The notes beneath the pieces are model-generated. The model was not told the DNA's origin. It saw only the letters and a program-made list of their open reading frames with translations, and did not search any database. 47,960 bases of DNA from Firm-13 sp964617375 (GTDB lineage Bacteria; Bacillota; Clostridia; Saccharofermentanales; Saccharofermentanaceae). Numbering within the stretch: position 1 is the first letter of the stretch; each line of letters begins with the position of its first letter. Where the stretch lies: contig CAZTXQ010000019.1 in assembly GCA_964617375.1 (NCBI GenBank), positions 1-47,960 on the forward strand, written 5' to 3'. The translations under genes and the position numbers were made by a program. This document shows, one piece after another, positions 18,176 through 26,463 of the stretch.

Positions 18176-18649
18176 ATGGACAAGAAGAGAAGATACGAAA
18201 TTCAGACAAATGTTCGAATACCGGATATGGAAGAAATAAGGCTTGCCGCAGCGAATTATAAGGAGCCCGTCGAGACGGAGGATGCAAAGGCAGACTCCAA
18301 TTCCAAAGGTTTCGCGACACAAAGGGTACGTCGTCTCCCGAAATATGAAGCGCAGCTCTCTTCCATAAAGAACGAGATGGAAGCGCTGGCCAACAAGGTT
18401 GCGATCGAGGAACAGGAGAAAGAGGCGGAACAGGCAATTGCCGCAGCTCTCATAGAGTCCGAAGCCCGCGAAGAAACGGTTGAAACAACCGCGCCGGAAG
18501 CCGGTGCGGATGAGAAGCAGGAGATCGAAGATACCCCCGTGCCTTTGTCCGATCCGCTTCTGGAATCCGTCGCCGCGGTCGTAAAAACGACTATGGAGAA
18601 GAAGAAAACCGAAACTCCGAAGAAACTTAAGAACAAGCCGAAGGAATAG
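18176..18649 (+). CDS. Small charged, helix-rich protein of unknown function (fourth gene of the kinase operon)
   Basis: I do not recognise this 157-residue protein. It starts 11 bp after the phosphatase with a GAGAGG SD. The N-terminus is basic (MDKKRRYEIQ), residues 50-105 are Lys/Glu-rich and likely coiled coil, and residues 105-157 are acidic and then end in a Lys-rich tail. It has no membrane segment, no Cys and no known domain. The low-complexity sequence holds several Thr residues in acidic surroundings (such as VETTAPE and EDTPVPLSD), so it could be a substrate or scaffold of the upstream kinase; that is a guess from position only. Confidence 0.7.
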   Translation: MDKKRRYEIQTNVRIPDMEEIRLAAANYKEPVETEDAKADSNSKGFATQRVRRLPKYEAQLSSIKNEMEALANKVAIEEQEKEAEQAIAAALIESEAREETVETTAPEAGADEKQEIEDTPVPLSDPLLESVAAVVKTTMEKKKTETPKKLKNKPKE

Positions 18650-18686
18650 AGCGCCAACTTCTTTAGACTGCCTTTGTCATACAAAA

Positions 18687-20081
18687 TCAGGAGGCGTTTA
18701 CCGCGGCGGACAGCATATCTCCGGCAATCGGAGCAGCTGTCCCGCCGCCGGAACCGCCTTCTTCTACTATGACGGCAACCGCATACGGCATATCGTCTTC
18801 GACAATGTACGCGACACAGAGCGCGTTATTTTTTTGCCCGTCAACCTGTACCGTTCCGGTTTTGGACGCCACCGTGTAGCCGGATATGGCTGCGGCTGTA
18901 CCGGTTCCGCTCTTCGTACACTCGATCATCATGATCTCGAGCTGCCCGGCCGTGGCGGGATTTGTAATTTCCAGAAGCGGCTGCGGCTTTAACTTCATGT
19001 AATTTTCACCTGACGGAGTCGTAGCGTATTCGATAATATGTGGCTTTTGCATCGTTCCGTCGTTCCCGATCGCACCGGCAATCATAGCCATATGGAGTGG
19101 TGTCGTATAGAGCGTGCTGTCGGCCAGCGGCTGTCCGATCGACAGCCAGGACAGGGTAAAGGGATCATTTCCTACTTCGATTTTTCCGGACTTGACCGAA
19201 AGGCGGTCAAGAGAAAAAGCCGTTTCGTATCCGAAAACTCTGGCGGTATTCATGATTCGCTCATTTCCCAGCGTAACGCCTACCTGCCCGAAAAATACGT
19301 TGCACGAACGCGCGAAGGCCGACATGAAATTGACTTCGCCGTGACCTTCGCCGGATTCGCTCGCACCGTTCGGATCTACCGTAGAGACCGATTCGCAGTC
19401 GAGGGTCAGGGAAGGATCATATATGTTCGAAGTCAGGTAGGATGCGGACGTGATGATTTTAAAGGTTGAGCCGGGCGCATATGCGCCCGAAAGGGCACGG
19501 TTGAAAAGAACGGTGCCGGTAATATCTTCGTAGGCAATAACGGAAGATGGACTCGTGCTCGGAGAACTTACCGAGCATAGCACCGCACCGGTTTTATAAT
19601 TCAGGAGGACCACGGAGCCGTTTCTTCCGTCCAGAAGGTTGTAGGCCTTTTTACTTAAATCACCGCTGATTGTCAGTGTAATATCGTCGCCGGAAAGGCC
19701 TTTGCCAAGAATATCAAGATAAAACTGGCGGAAAATATTCCGGTCGTTTCCGAGAAGGATACCCTGATAGGAGGCTTCGACTGTGTTTCCGATATTGTGC
19801 GTATAATCACCGACAATATGCAGTACGGACTTGGCAATCGCCGAATCTTCACAGTAGACACGGTCTCCGTCCACGCTTTGCGCGAGAATGAGTCCGTCCG
19901 AGTCGAAAATCGTACCGGCCTGTGCGTATCTCGAACGCAAAGCCGCCTTGTTTTCACCGGCAGCGATATAGAGTTCGGTTTTACTTCTGTATTGCTGATA
20001 GGAAAGACCGATCAGGAGGGACACGGAAACGATAAAAAAGAGTACAAGCATGATTTTCAGATTGCGCATCAGCATTTTCAT
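18687..20081 (-). CDS. Class B penicillin-binding protein (peptidoglycan transpeptidase)
   Basis: It crosslinks peptidoglycan stem peptides outside the membrane. The N-terminal helix (about 10-28) is an uncleaved anchor. The transpeptidase motifs are complete: Ser205-x-x-Lys208 in GSTFK, Ser259-x-Asn261 in SCN, and Lys407-Thr-Gly in KTGT. At 464 residues, with a short N-terminal domain, it resembles the small PbpA-like class B enzymes that pair with a SEDS polymerase. Its start overlaps the stop of the FHA-SEDS gene by 4 nt (ATGA), so the two are translationally coupled and probably form one polymerase-transpeptidase complex. It converges with the kinase operon across only 37 bp. Confidence 0.9.
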   Translation of the reverse strand: MKMLMRNLKIMLVLFFIVSVSLLIGLSYQQYRSKTELYIAAGENKAALRSRYAQAGTIFDSDGLILAQSVDGDRVYCEDSAIAKSVLHIVGDYTHNIGNTVEASYQGILLGNDRNIFRQFYLDILGKGLSGDDITLTISGDLSKKAYNLLDGRNGSVVLLNYKTGAVLCSVSSPSTSPSSVIAYEDITGTVLFNRALSGAYAPGSTFKIITSASYLTSNIYDPSLTLDCESVSTVDPNGASESGEGHGEVNFMSAFARSCNVFFGQVGVTLGNERIMNTARVFGYETAFSLDRLSVKSGKIEVGNDPFTLSWLSIGQPLADSTLYTTPLHMAMIAGAIGNDGTMQKPHIIEYATTPSGENYMKLKPQPLLEITNPATAGQLEIMMIECTKSGTGTAAAISGYTVASKTGTVQVDGQKNNALCVAYIVEDDMPYAVAVIVEEGGSGGGTAAPIAGDMLSAAVNAS

Positions 20082-21856
20082 AATCCGTAATCCTCCTTTT
20101 CCCTGCGTGCGGAAAGACCCAGAAGGATACCGAAGAGAAGGATGATCGTAAGAACCGAGGTGCCTCCCTTTGCGATCAGGGGAAGTGTCGCGCCCGTCAG
20201 CGGGACAAGCCCCGTCGTGCCGGCTATGACGATGGCCGCTTCTACGAAGGTCAGCGTTCCGATGCCCAGAGCAAGACTTGACGAGAAGCCGTCACGGGAA
20301 GTGACGGTAATTTTGGCGGCTCTGAGCCAGACGACGATAAACAGAAGAACAATCGCAAGACCGGTAATGAGCCCTAATTCCTCACAGACAATCGAAAAGA
20401 TCATATCCGAAGAAGCGAGCGGTATACCGCCCGGGCTTCCGTTTCCGATCCCGCGCCCGAAAAGTCCTCCTCTTGCGACCGCCTGCAGTCCATAGACGAT
20501 CTGCCGGTTGTTGTCATTGACCTCGGTCCATAGAGTTGTCCATCCGAGAATTCGGCGCTGTACATGCGGGAAAAAGGCAAAGGCGATTCCGCCTACGGCG
20601 GTACCCGAAATAAGAATAATCAATGTCGCAAAATATTCGGAGGTCATCACGACATACACAAGTATCGTCGTCGGAAGAAGGATCATGGCGGATCCCAAAT
20701 CGGGGAGCATCATGATAAGGAGCATGACAAGCGCCGCCCATCCGGCGAAAACGAACTGATTTCTTCTGGATGTGCGTGTTTTGAAGAAATTGGCGAGAAC
20801 GATGAGATAGGTAATTTTGGCAAATTCGGTCAGCTGAAGGGAAAAACCGGCGACATTAATCCAGAGCGTCGCGCCGTGAGAATCCGCACCGTTTCCGAAA
20901 ATGAGCGTGACGATCAGAAGGAGCGGCGTAATGACAGCGCAAAAGAGGCGTATATGCTCCAGCAGATGCGTGCGGGCTACCAGCGCAATGACGAACGGGA
21001 GAAGGAGGTAGGCCAGCAAATATGCCAATACCTGCGAATTCAGGTTCCGAACGAGCATATCCGGCGTTTTGTCACTCCCCGAACGTCCTATGAGCTCGAG
21101 CCGGATCTGGAACAGCAAGCCGATAACGGACAGCTGCATCAAGACCAGGAGGAGCACGCGGTCGAGATTTTGAAGAAATAAAGGAAGAAGGAAGAAATAG
21201 AGATTTGAGATCAGGAAAAAGACGGCAAAGATCGTGAAGACCGTTTTAAGTGCAAAGGACTGATCGGCGGGTATAAACATCAGAAGGAGTCCCAGGCAAA
21301 GAAGGGTGAATAAATTCGCGCAAAAGAACGCGCCCCATATTCCCGGCGATGCTTTTTCCTTGGGGAAAACCGGCGCTTCGCTCATATCTTCGTACCGAAG
21401 GCTTGCTTCGGCCGCATACTGACGTTCGTTGATGAAAATAAAAGATGCCTCGCCGATACCGATGATGTCACGGTTTTCGAGCGGAACGGGATGTCTGATT
21501 TCAATATGGTTGATATAGACCGGCATCTTATCCGAGACGGCGCGGATATACCACAAGCCGTCGTAGAAATACAAAATAGCGTGGCGTTTTGCGATGAGAC
21601 GGCTTTTTAGCCGTATATCGCTTGCCAGGGACGTGCCGATATACGTTGTGGGATGCAAGGGAAGACTCATACCGTCGGCGGGTGTGCTGACCAGCGTTTC
21701 GGATGCCATCAGGAAGAACCCTTTGGCGGGGATTACACTGTTCTTCATGTGCCATCTTAATTCTTTTACGGAAAGAGATATCAGGTACCAGACAAACAGC
21801 GCGATCAGAATGACCAGTATATAGCGGACGAGATAGGAGATATCAAAAATATTCAT
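20078..21856 (-). CDS. SEDS-family peptidoglycan glycosyltransferase (FtsW/RodA) with an N-terminal FHA-like domain
   Basis: The protein polymerises lipid II into glycan strands. It has a first membrane helix (about 10-30), a cytoplasmic FHA-like domain (45-145; YIGTSLASDIRL then KRHAIL and VYIN), and a SEDS core with about ten helices (172-585). SEDS landmarks include GATLWI, the LPDLGSA motif near Asp386 and the likely catalytic Asp484 in SSDMIFS before CEELGL. In the FHA part the phosphothreonine-contacting Arg is Thr75 and the Ser is Ala89, while His92 and Asn116 remain. Ordinary FtsW/RodA proteins of about 400 residues lack this domain. It is coupled to the transpeptidase downstream, and the MraY-like gene lies 5 bp upstream. 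Confidence 0.9.
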   Translation of the reverse strand: MNIFDISYLVRYILVILIALFVWYLISLSVKELRWHMKNSVIPAKGFFLMASETLVSTPADGMSLPLHPTTYIGTSLASDIRLKSRLIAKRHAILYFYDGLWYIRAVSDKMPVYINHIEIRHPVPLENRDIIGIGEASFIFINERQYAAEASLRYEDMSEAPVFPKEKASPGIWGAFFCANLFTLLCLGLLLMFIPADQSFALKTVFTIFAVFFLISNLYFFLLPLFLQNLDRVLLLVLMQLSVIGLLFQIRLELIGRSGSDKTPDMLVRNLNSQVLAYLLAYLLLPFVIALVARTHLLEHIRLFCAVITPLLLIVTLIFGNGADSHGATLWINVAGFSLQLTEFAKITYLIVLANFFKTRTSRRNQFVFAGWAALVMLLIMMLPDLGSAMILLPTTILVYVVMTSEYFATLIILISGTAVGGIAFAFFPHVQRRILGWTTLWTEVNDNNRQIVYGLQAVARGGLFGRGIGNGSPGGIPLASSDMIFSIVCEELGLITGLAIVLLFIVVWLRAAKITVTSRDGFSSSLALGIGTLTFVEAAIVIAGTTGLVPLTGATLPLIAKGGTSVLTIILLFGILLGLSARREKEDYGL

Positions 21857-21861
21857 TTAGA

Positions 21862-22806
21862 TCACCGATGGAGCATCACATAAACGATTAAGAGATAGAG
21901 CGAGCACAAGAGCAGGTGAAGAATCGACATGCGGATCGTCACCTGCGGATTGGACCAGCCGATTTTTTTCCGGAAGTGGTCGTGAAAAGGCGTCGTCGTA
22001 TTTTTTAAGATGGATATATGAAGGAAGCGTTTTAGTGAGATTTTGACGATCCCGGCTCCGCCGTCGAGGATGAAGACGAGGCAGAGTATAAGGTAAGCAA
22101 ACGGCTGATGTGTCTGCATGGCGAGAATAGCCATGAATACACCGAGCGCACGTGAACCCGCATCGCCCATCAGCAGCATACTGGGATTTGTGTTAAACCA
22201 GAGATAAGCAATCAGAACGGCGATCATAATGATGCCGGAACCCGTAAAACCGCCTATCGTTCCGAGCAAAGCGGAAAGTACGGTCATCGCGGCTATGGAG
22301 AGAATCGTAAGTGTGCTCGACAGTCCGTCGACACCGTCGGTACAATTCGTGACGTTGATTGCAACCCAGACGAGAACCGTACCGAACAGGAGATAGACGG
22401 GAGCGGGCATCGTGAAGCTGAAGCCGAGGATCGGAAAGACAATATTGGCAGAGTTGAAAAACGTAAAGGTCAGCGCGGTCAGGAAGGATATCATAAGGTC
22501 GAGAAGACCTTTCCTGTATTCGCTCCAGGGTTTACTCGCTTTGTCATCAAGGTATCCGAATATCATGGCGGCTTCGATCAGCACGACATAGAAGATATAT
22601 TCCGGCTTTAGCGGAACAAATAAAAGCGTGAAAAGCGCGAAGACCGTTATGAAAAGAAGTCCGGCACTCGTGGGTTTTCCCTTGCTCTTAATGCCTTCGA
22701 CGGCATATGCGCGGCCGTGATCCGTCGGAAGTAGATTTGTCAGATATTTGAGCACAAGAAAAGCAGCGGCCAGCGCGAGGAACGCGCCTATACACGAAAG
22801 AAGCAT
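21862..22806 (-). CDS. mraY: Divergent MraY-like phospho-MurNAc-pentapeptide transferase
   Basis: MraY joins UDP-MurNAc-pentapeptide to undecaprenyl phosphate to make lipid I in the membrane. The 314 residues hold about ten helices, the Asp87-Asp88 pair in GYLDDK, NVTNCTDGVDG (151-161) and Asp215 in MGDAGS. Two signatures differ from typical MraY: the GTPTMGG loop is GKPTSAG (43-49), and the HHH motif is HDH (275-277). I chose the ATG at 22806 (AAGGA 7 nt upstream, and a normal MraY N-terminus); the frame stays open upstream to 22971, and a TTG at 22839 with GGAGG is an alternative. It leads the operon with the FHA-SEDS and PBP genes, outside a division and cell wall cluster, so it may be a second, specialised copy. 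Confidence 0.85.
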   Translation of the reverse strand: MLLSCIGAFLALAAAFLVLKYLTNLLPTDHGRAYAVEGIKSKGKPTSAGLLFITVFALFTLLFVPLKPEYIFYVVLIEAAMIFGYLDDKASKPWSEYRKGLLDLMISFLTALTFTFFNSANIVFPILGFSFTMPAPVYLLFGTVLVWVAINVTNCTDGVDGLSSTLTILSIAAMTVLSALLGTIGGFTGSGIIMIAVLIAYLWFNTNPSMLLMGDAGSRALGVFMAILAMQTHQPFAYLILCLVFILDGGAGIVKISLKRFLHISILKNTTTPFHDHFRKKIGWSNPQVTIRMSILHLLLCSLYLLIVYVMLHR

Positions 22807-22911
22807 TGTATGATCCTTAAAGAGAAAATGACTTAACAAATGTGAGAAACCTCCAGTCCTTTTACTCATACACAAAAGTGTGCAAAAAACACATGGATAT
22901 AATATCATAAA

Positions 22912-22940
22912 TTGACTCGAACGCGCGTAAATGATACAGT
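22912..22940 (+). promoter_or_regulatory. Promoter of argS
   Basis: TTGACT (22912-22917), a 17 bp spacer and TACAGT (22935-22940), about 75 bp upstream of argS. I see no T-box leader in the short untranslated region. Confidence 0.55.
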
Positions 22941-23014
22941 GACTAGGCATAAAGTGAGCGATTAGGCTCAACTTCTACGATATTTTCATATTCGTTTTCA
23001 TCGGAGGCATTTTC

Positions 23015-24748
23015 ATGGATTTTAAAAAAGAAGCGTCACTTATCCTGTCCGCTATTACGGGGCTGCCCCAGGAAACGGTCTTATCGGCCATTGAAGTGCC
23101 GCCGCAGCGTGAGCTTGGTGATTACGCATTTCCGTGCTTTATTCTGTCTAAGACGCTGCGCAAGGCGCCGCCGGTTATTGCTTCCGAGCTCGCGGCGAAT
23201 CCCGGCCTCAAGGCGGAATGGATCGACAGGGTTCAGGCAACGGGCGGATATGTGAATATCTTTGTGAACCGCGGTTCGTTCTCGAAGGAGATTTTTTCCG
23301 AGGTTCTCGAAAAAGGATCTGTTTTCGGAAATACGGCCGACGGCGCGGATAAGACGGTACTGATCGAATACTCGTCTCCCAATATTGCCAAGCCGTTTCA
23401 TGTCGGACATGCGCTAACCACCTGCATCGGCAATTCACTCTCGCGAATCTATGAGAAACTCGGTTTTCAGGTTGTCAGAATGAATCATCTCGGCGATTAC
23501 GGAACCCAGTTCGGGAAGCTCATTACGGCTTACCGGCTCTGGGGCGACGACAAGGCGCTCCATGAGACGCCGATCAAGGAACTCCTTAGAATCTACGTTA
23601 AGTTCCATCAGGAAGAGAAAGAGCATCCGGAACTCACACAGGACGCACGCGACAATTTCCGCCGTCTCGAAAACGGGGAAGAGGCTGAAAAAGCTCTGTG
23701 GACGGTATTCAGGGACTTGTCTCTCAAGGAGTTTTCCCAGCTGTATGATCGTTTGGGCGTTGCATTTGATAACTATAACGGCGAGAGCTTTTACAGTGAC
23801 CAGATCCCGGCTGTTGTGGATATGCTTACCGAAAAAGGACTTCTGGTCGAGAGTGAGGGCGCGAAAGTCGTCATGCTTGACGAATATAAACTGCCTCCCT
23901 GCATTGTCCTGAAGTCGGACGGCACGACTATTTACGCTTCCCGCGATATCGCTTCGGCTCTTTACCGATACGATACCTATCACTTCTACAAGAATATATA
24001 TGTCGTAGGAACTCCGCAGGCGCTCCATTTCAAGCAGGTGTTTTCCGTTCTCGACAAAGCCGGTTATGATTTTGCGAAGGACTGTATTCATGTCGGCTTC
24101 GGACTTGTCAAATTCGCAAACATGAAGTTCTCCACACGCGAAGGCAATATCGTTGTATTGGAAGACCTGCTTGACGAGAGTGTCGCCAAGACATATGAAG
24201 TGATCAAAGCGAACAGCGAATTGAGAAATACGGACATGTCCGAAGATGAAATCAAAGAAATCTCGACAAAGGTCGGTATTGCAGCGGTCATCTATACATT
24301 TGTCAAATCGGGAAGAGAGCGTGACATCGTTTTTTCCTGGGAGGAAATGCTCGATTTCGAAGGCGACTCGGCACCGTATCTGATTTACTCCTATGCCAGA
24401 GCAAGATCTATATTAAGGAAGGCCGCCGGGCAGGACATCACTCCCGCCGGATTTGGAGATCCCTCTCTTGCTCTTTTGTCCTCAGAAGACGAATACGCCC
24501 TGGCCAAACAGATCTCCGACCTGCCGGATGCCGTTAAGAAGGCAGCGTCCAGCAACGAGCCGTTTATGATTGCCAGACAGACGAGCCAGATCGCTAGAGC
24601 CTTTAACCGCTTTTACAACAATACGTACATACTGTCCGGTGTCGATGACGAGATCACAAGGGCAAGACTTGCGCTTTGCGAATCGGTCTGCACGGCCATA
24701 AAGATCGGATGCAATCTTCTGGGTTTTGATGTCGTTGAACGTATGTAA
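23015..24748 (+). CDS. argS: Arginyl-tRNA synthetase
   Basis: Class I synthetase that charges tRNA-Arg. Seen: an N-terminal Add-1 tRNA-binding domain (about 1-100), the SPNIAKPFHVGH signature with HVGH at 129-132, the KMSKS-equivalent KFSTREGN (371-378), and a C-terminal helical anticodon-binding domain with the DALRS pattern (SYARARSI and SQIARAFNRFYN). The length of 577 is normal. The start has a GGAGG site upstream. The next gene begins 26 bp later and may be cotranscribed. Confidence 0.96.
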   Translation: MDFKKEASLILSAITGLPQETVLSAIEVPPQRELGDYAFPCFILSKTLRKAPPVIASELAANPGLKAEWIDRVQATGGYVNIFVNRGSFSKEIFSEVLEKGSVFGNTADGADKTVLIEYSSPNIAKPFHVGHALTTCIGNSLSRIYEKLGFQVVRMNHLGDYGTQFGKLITAYRLWGDDKALHETPIKELLRIYVKFHQEEKEHPELTQDARDNFRRLENGEEAEKALWTVFRDLSLKEFSQLYDRLGVAFDNYNGESFYSDQIPAVVDMLTEKGLLVESEGAKVVMLDEYKLPPCIVLKSDGTTIYASRDIASALYRYDTYHFYKNIYVVGTPQALHFKQVFSVLDKAGYDFAKDCIHVGFGLVKFANMKFSTREGNIVVLEDLLDESVAKTYEVIKANSELRNTDMSEDEIKEISTKVGIAAVIYTFVKSGRERDIVFSWEEMLDFEGDSAPYLIYSYARARSILRKAAGQDITPAGFGDPSLALLSSEDEYALAKQISDLPDAVKKAASSNEPFMIARQTSQIARAFNRFYNNTYILSGVDDEITRARLALCESVCTAIKIGCNLLGFDVVERM

Positions 24749-24774
24749 TCCTTTGGAAGAATGAGGAATCGATC

Positions 24775-26463
24775 ATGGATATGCCTAATTTTGAGGATAT
24801 TCAATACGAGAGGCCGTCACTTGACGCTTTTCGCGAATGTGTCATGCGCGTACGGCTCAGAATCATGACCGCGCATACAACGGAAGTCGTCGAGGCGGCA
24901 CTTTTGGATTTTCAGAAAGAATTGAGCCGGTTCGAAACAAGCTTCGCGATCTGTAATATCAGGCATGACCGGAATACACTGGATCCTTTTTTTCAGAAGG
25001 AGCTTGAATTTTACGAAGAGGCGTCGCCTATCGTATCGGATCAGTCGGCCGGGGTTTACTCGCTGCTTCTCAGCTCGGGGATCTCCGAAGACCTGAAGAA
25101 CAAACTGGGACCGATGATTTTCCGCAAAGCACAGAATAAGAAGGATATAATATCGGGAGAGATTGTTCCGGATCTGGCGAAAGAGAACGCACTGCAGAAC
25201 GAGTACAGCCAGATATTGTCCGAGGCCGTTGTAAATTTCCGCGGCAGGGAGTATGCGCTCTCCATGATGGATCCTTTCCTGGAGTCTCTTGACCGTGACG
25301 AACGAAAAGAAGCGCATCTGGCGGTTTCCCGATTCTACGAAGCGAGTACCGAACGGTTTGACGGTATCTATGACAGGCTGGTTTCTTTGAGAAATTCGAT
25401 GGCACAGAAGCTCGGCTACCGGAATTTTGTCGAGCTCGGGTATAAGCGCATGGAGCGATACGACTACACGCCCGAAATGGTGGAACAGTTCCGCAGTCAT
25501 GTCGTCAAATACATAGTCCCCGTTACGGTAGAAATCCGCCGTCTCCAAAAGGAACGGCTGGATGTGGACGAACTGAAGTATTATGATTTGGCGAGTCTCT
25601 TTGCGACCGGTAATCCGCGTCCCGTCATTGCGGTCAGCGAACTTCATGATGCGGCATCCCGTATGTTCCGTATAATGTTCGAGAAGGATCCGAGCTTTTA
25701 TGATGTGCTCTCCGCGCACGGATTCACGGATCTCGACGCCCGGAAAGCGAAGGCGACGGGCGGATATTGTACGACGCTTCTCGATTACGGCATTCCTTTC
25801 ATCTTCACCAATGCAAACGGCATGTCGGATGACGTGTCGACACTGATACATGAGTCGGGACATGCCTATGCGGCGATACGAAGCGTAGACAGTTCGCCGT
25901 TTATCGAATGTCTTTCGCCGACTCTGGAGACATGCGAGATTCATTCGACGGCTATGGAATTTCTTTCCTATCCGTACCTCGAGTATTTTTTCGGAGAAGG
26001 TGCCGACGCGTCACGCCAGCTGCACATGACCAGGGCTCTTCTGTTTCTTCCCTACGGATGCATGGTGGATGAATTTCAGCATTATATTTATGAGAAACCG
26101 GATCTGACACCGGCGGAACGTCATGAAGTCTGGAAACTGCTCGAACACAAGTATCAGCCGTTTCTTGATTATGATGACGTCGAATTCTATGAGAAGGGTG
26201 CGGCCTGGCAGAAGAAAGGTCATATTTTTACGGATCCTTTCTATTACATTGATTATTGTCTTGCGCAGATCGCGGCGCTGGAAATATGGGACAAGTCCTG
26301 TACGAATCCGAAAGCCGCGCTCAGAATCTATGATCAGCTATGTGTGGAAGGCGGGAACGGTACGTTCCTTGAACTCCTGAAAAAAGCGGGCATCGAATCG
26401 CCGTTTTCACCCGATGTGATCAAGCGTATTGTATACCGTGCCTGTAATTTTCTGGAACTATGA
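24775..26463 (+). CDS. M3-family oligoendopeptidase (PepF-like zinc metallopeptidase)
   Basis: This cytoplasmic peptidase degrades short peptides. The zinc site is intact: HESGH at 359-363 (His359, Glu360 and His363) and the third ligand Glu388 in CEIHSTAMEF. At 562 residues it matches the clostridial M3 oligoendopeptidase type, and there is no signal peptide. Its stop overlaps the start of the methyltransferase gene (ATGA), so the pair is coupled. It is preceded by argS. Confidence 0.93.
   Translation: MDMPNFEDIQYERPSLDAFRECVMRVRLRIMTAHTTEVVEAALLDFQKELSRFETSFAICNIRHDRNTLDPFFQKELEFYEEASPIVSDQSAGVYSLLLSSGISEDLKNKLGPMIFRKAQNKKDIISGEIVPDLAKENALQNEYSQILSEAVVNFRGREYALSMMDPFLESLDRDERKEAHLAVSRFYEASTERFDGIYDRLVSLRNSMAQKLGYRNFVELGYKRMERYDYTPEMVEQFRSHVVKYIVPVTVEIRRLQKERLDVDELKYYDLASLFATGNPRPVIAVSELHDAASRMFRIMFEKDPSFYDVLSAHGFTDLDARKAKATGGYCTTLLDYGIPFIFTNANGMSDDVSTLIHESGHAYAAIRSVDSSPFIECLSPTLETCEIHSTAMEFLSYPYLEYFFGEGADASRQLHMTRALLFLPYGCMVDEFQHYIYEKPDLTPAERHEVWKLLEHKYQPFLDYDDVEFYEKGAAWQKKGHIFTDPFYYIDYCLAQIAALEIWDKSCTNPKAALRIYDQLCVEGGNGTFLELLKKAGIESPFSPDVIKRIVYRACNFLEL

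Noticed and set aside
22807..22971. Longer start for the MraY-like gene
   Set aside because: The upstream residues do not fit an MraY N-terminus, and the ATG at 22806 has a well-spaced SD; the longer frame would also run into the argS promoter.
24817..25944. Minus-strand frame of 375 residues opposite the M3 peptidase gene
   Set aside because: Shadow frame; the plus strand carries an intact HESGH enzyme.
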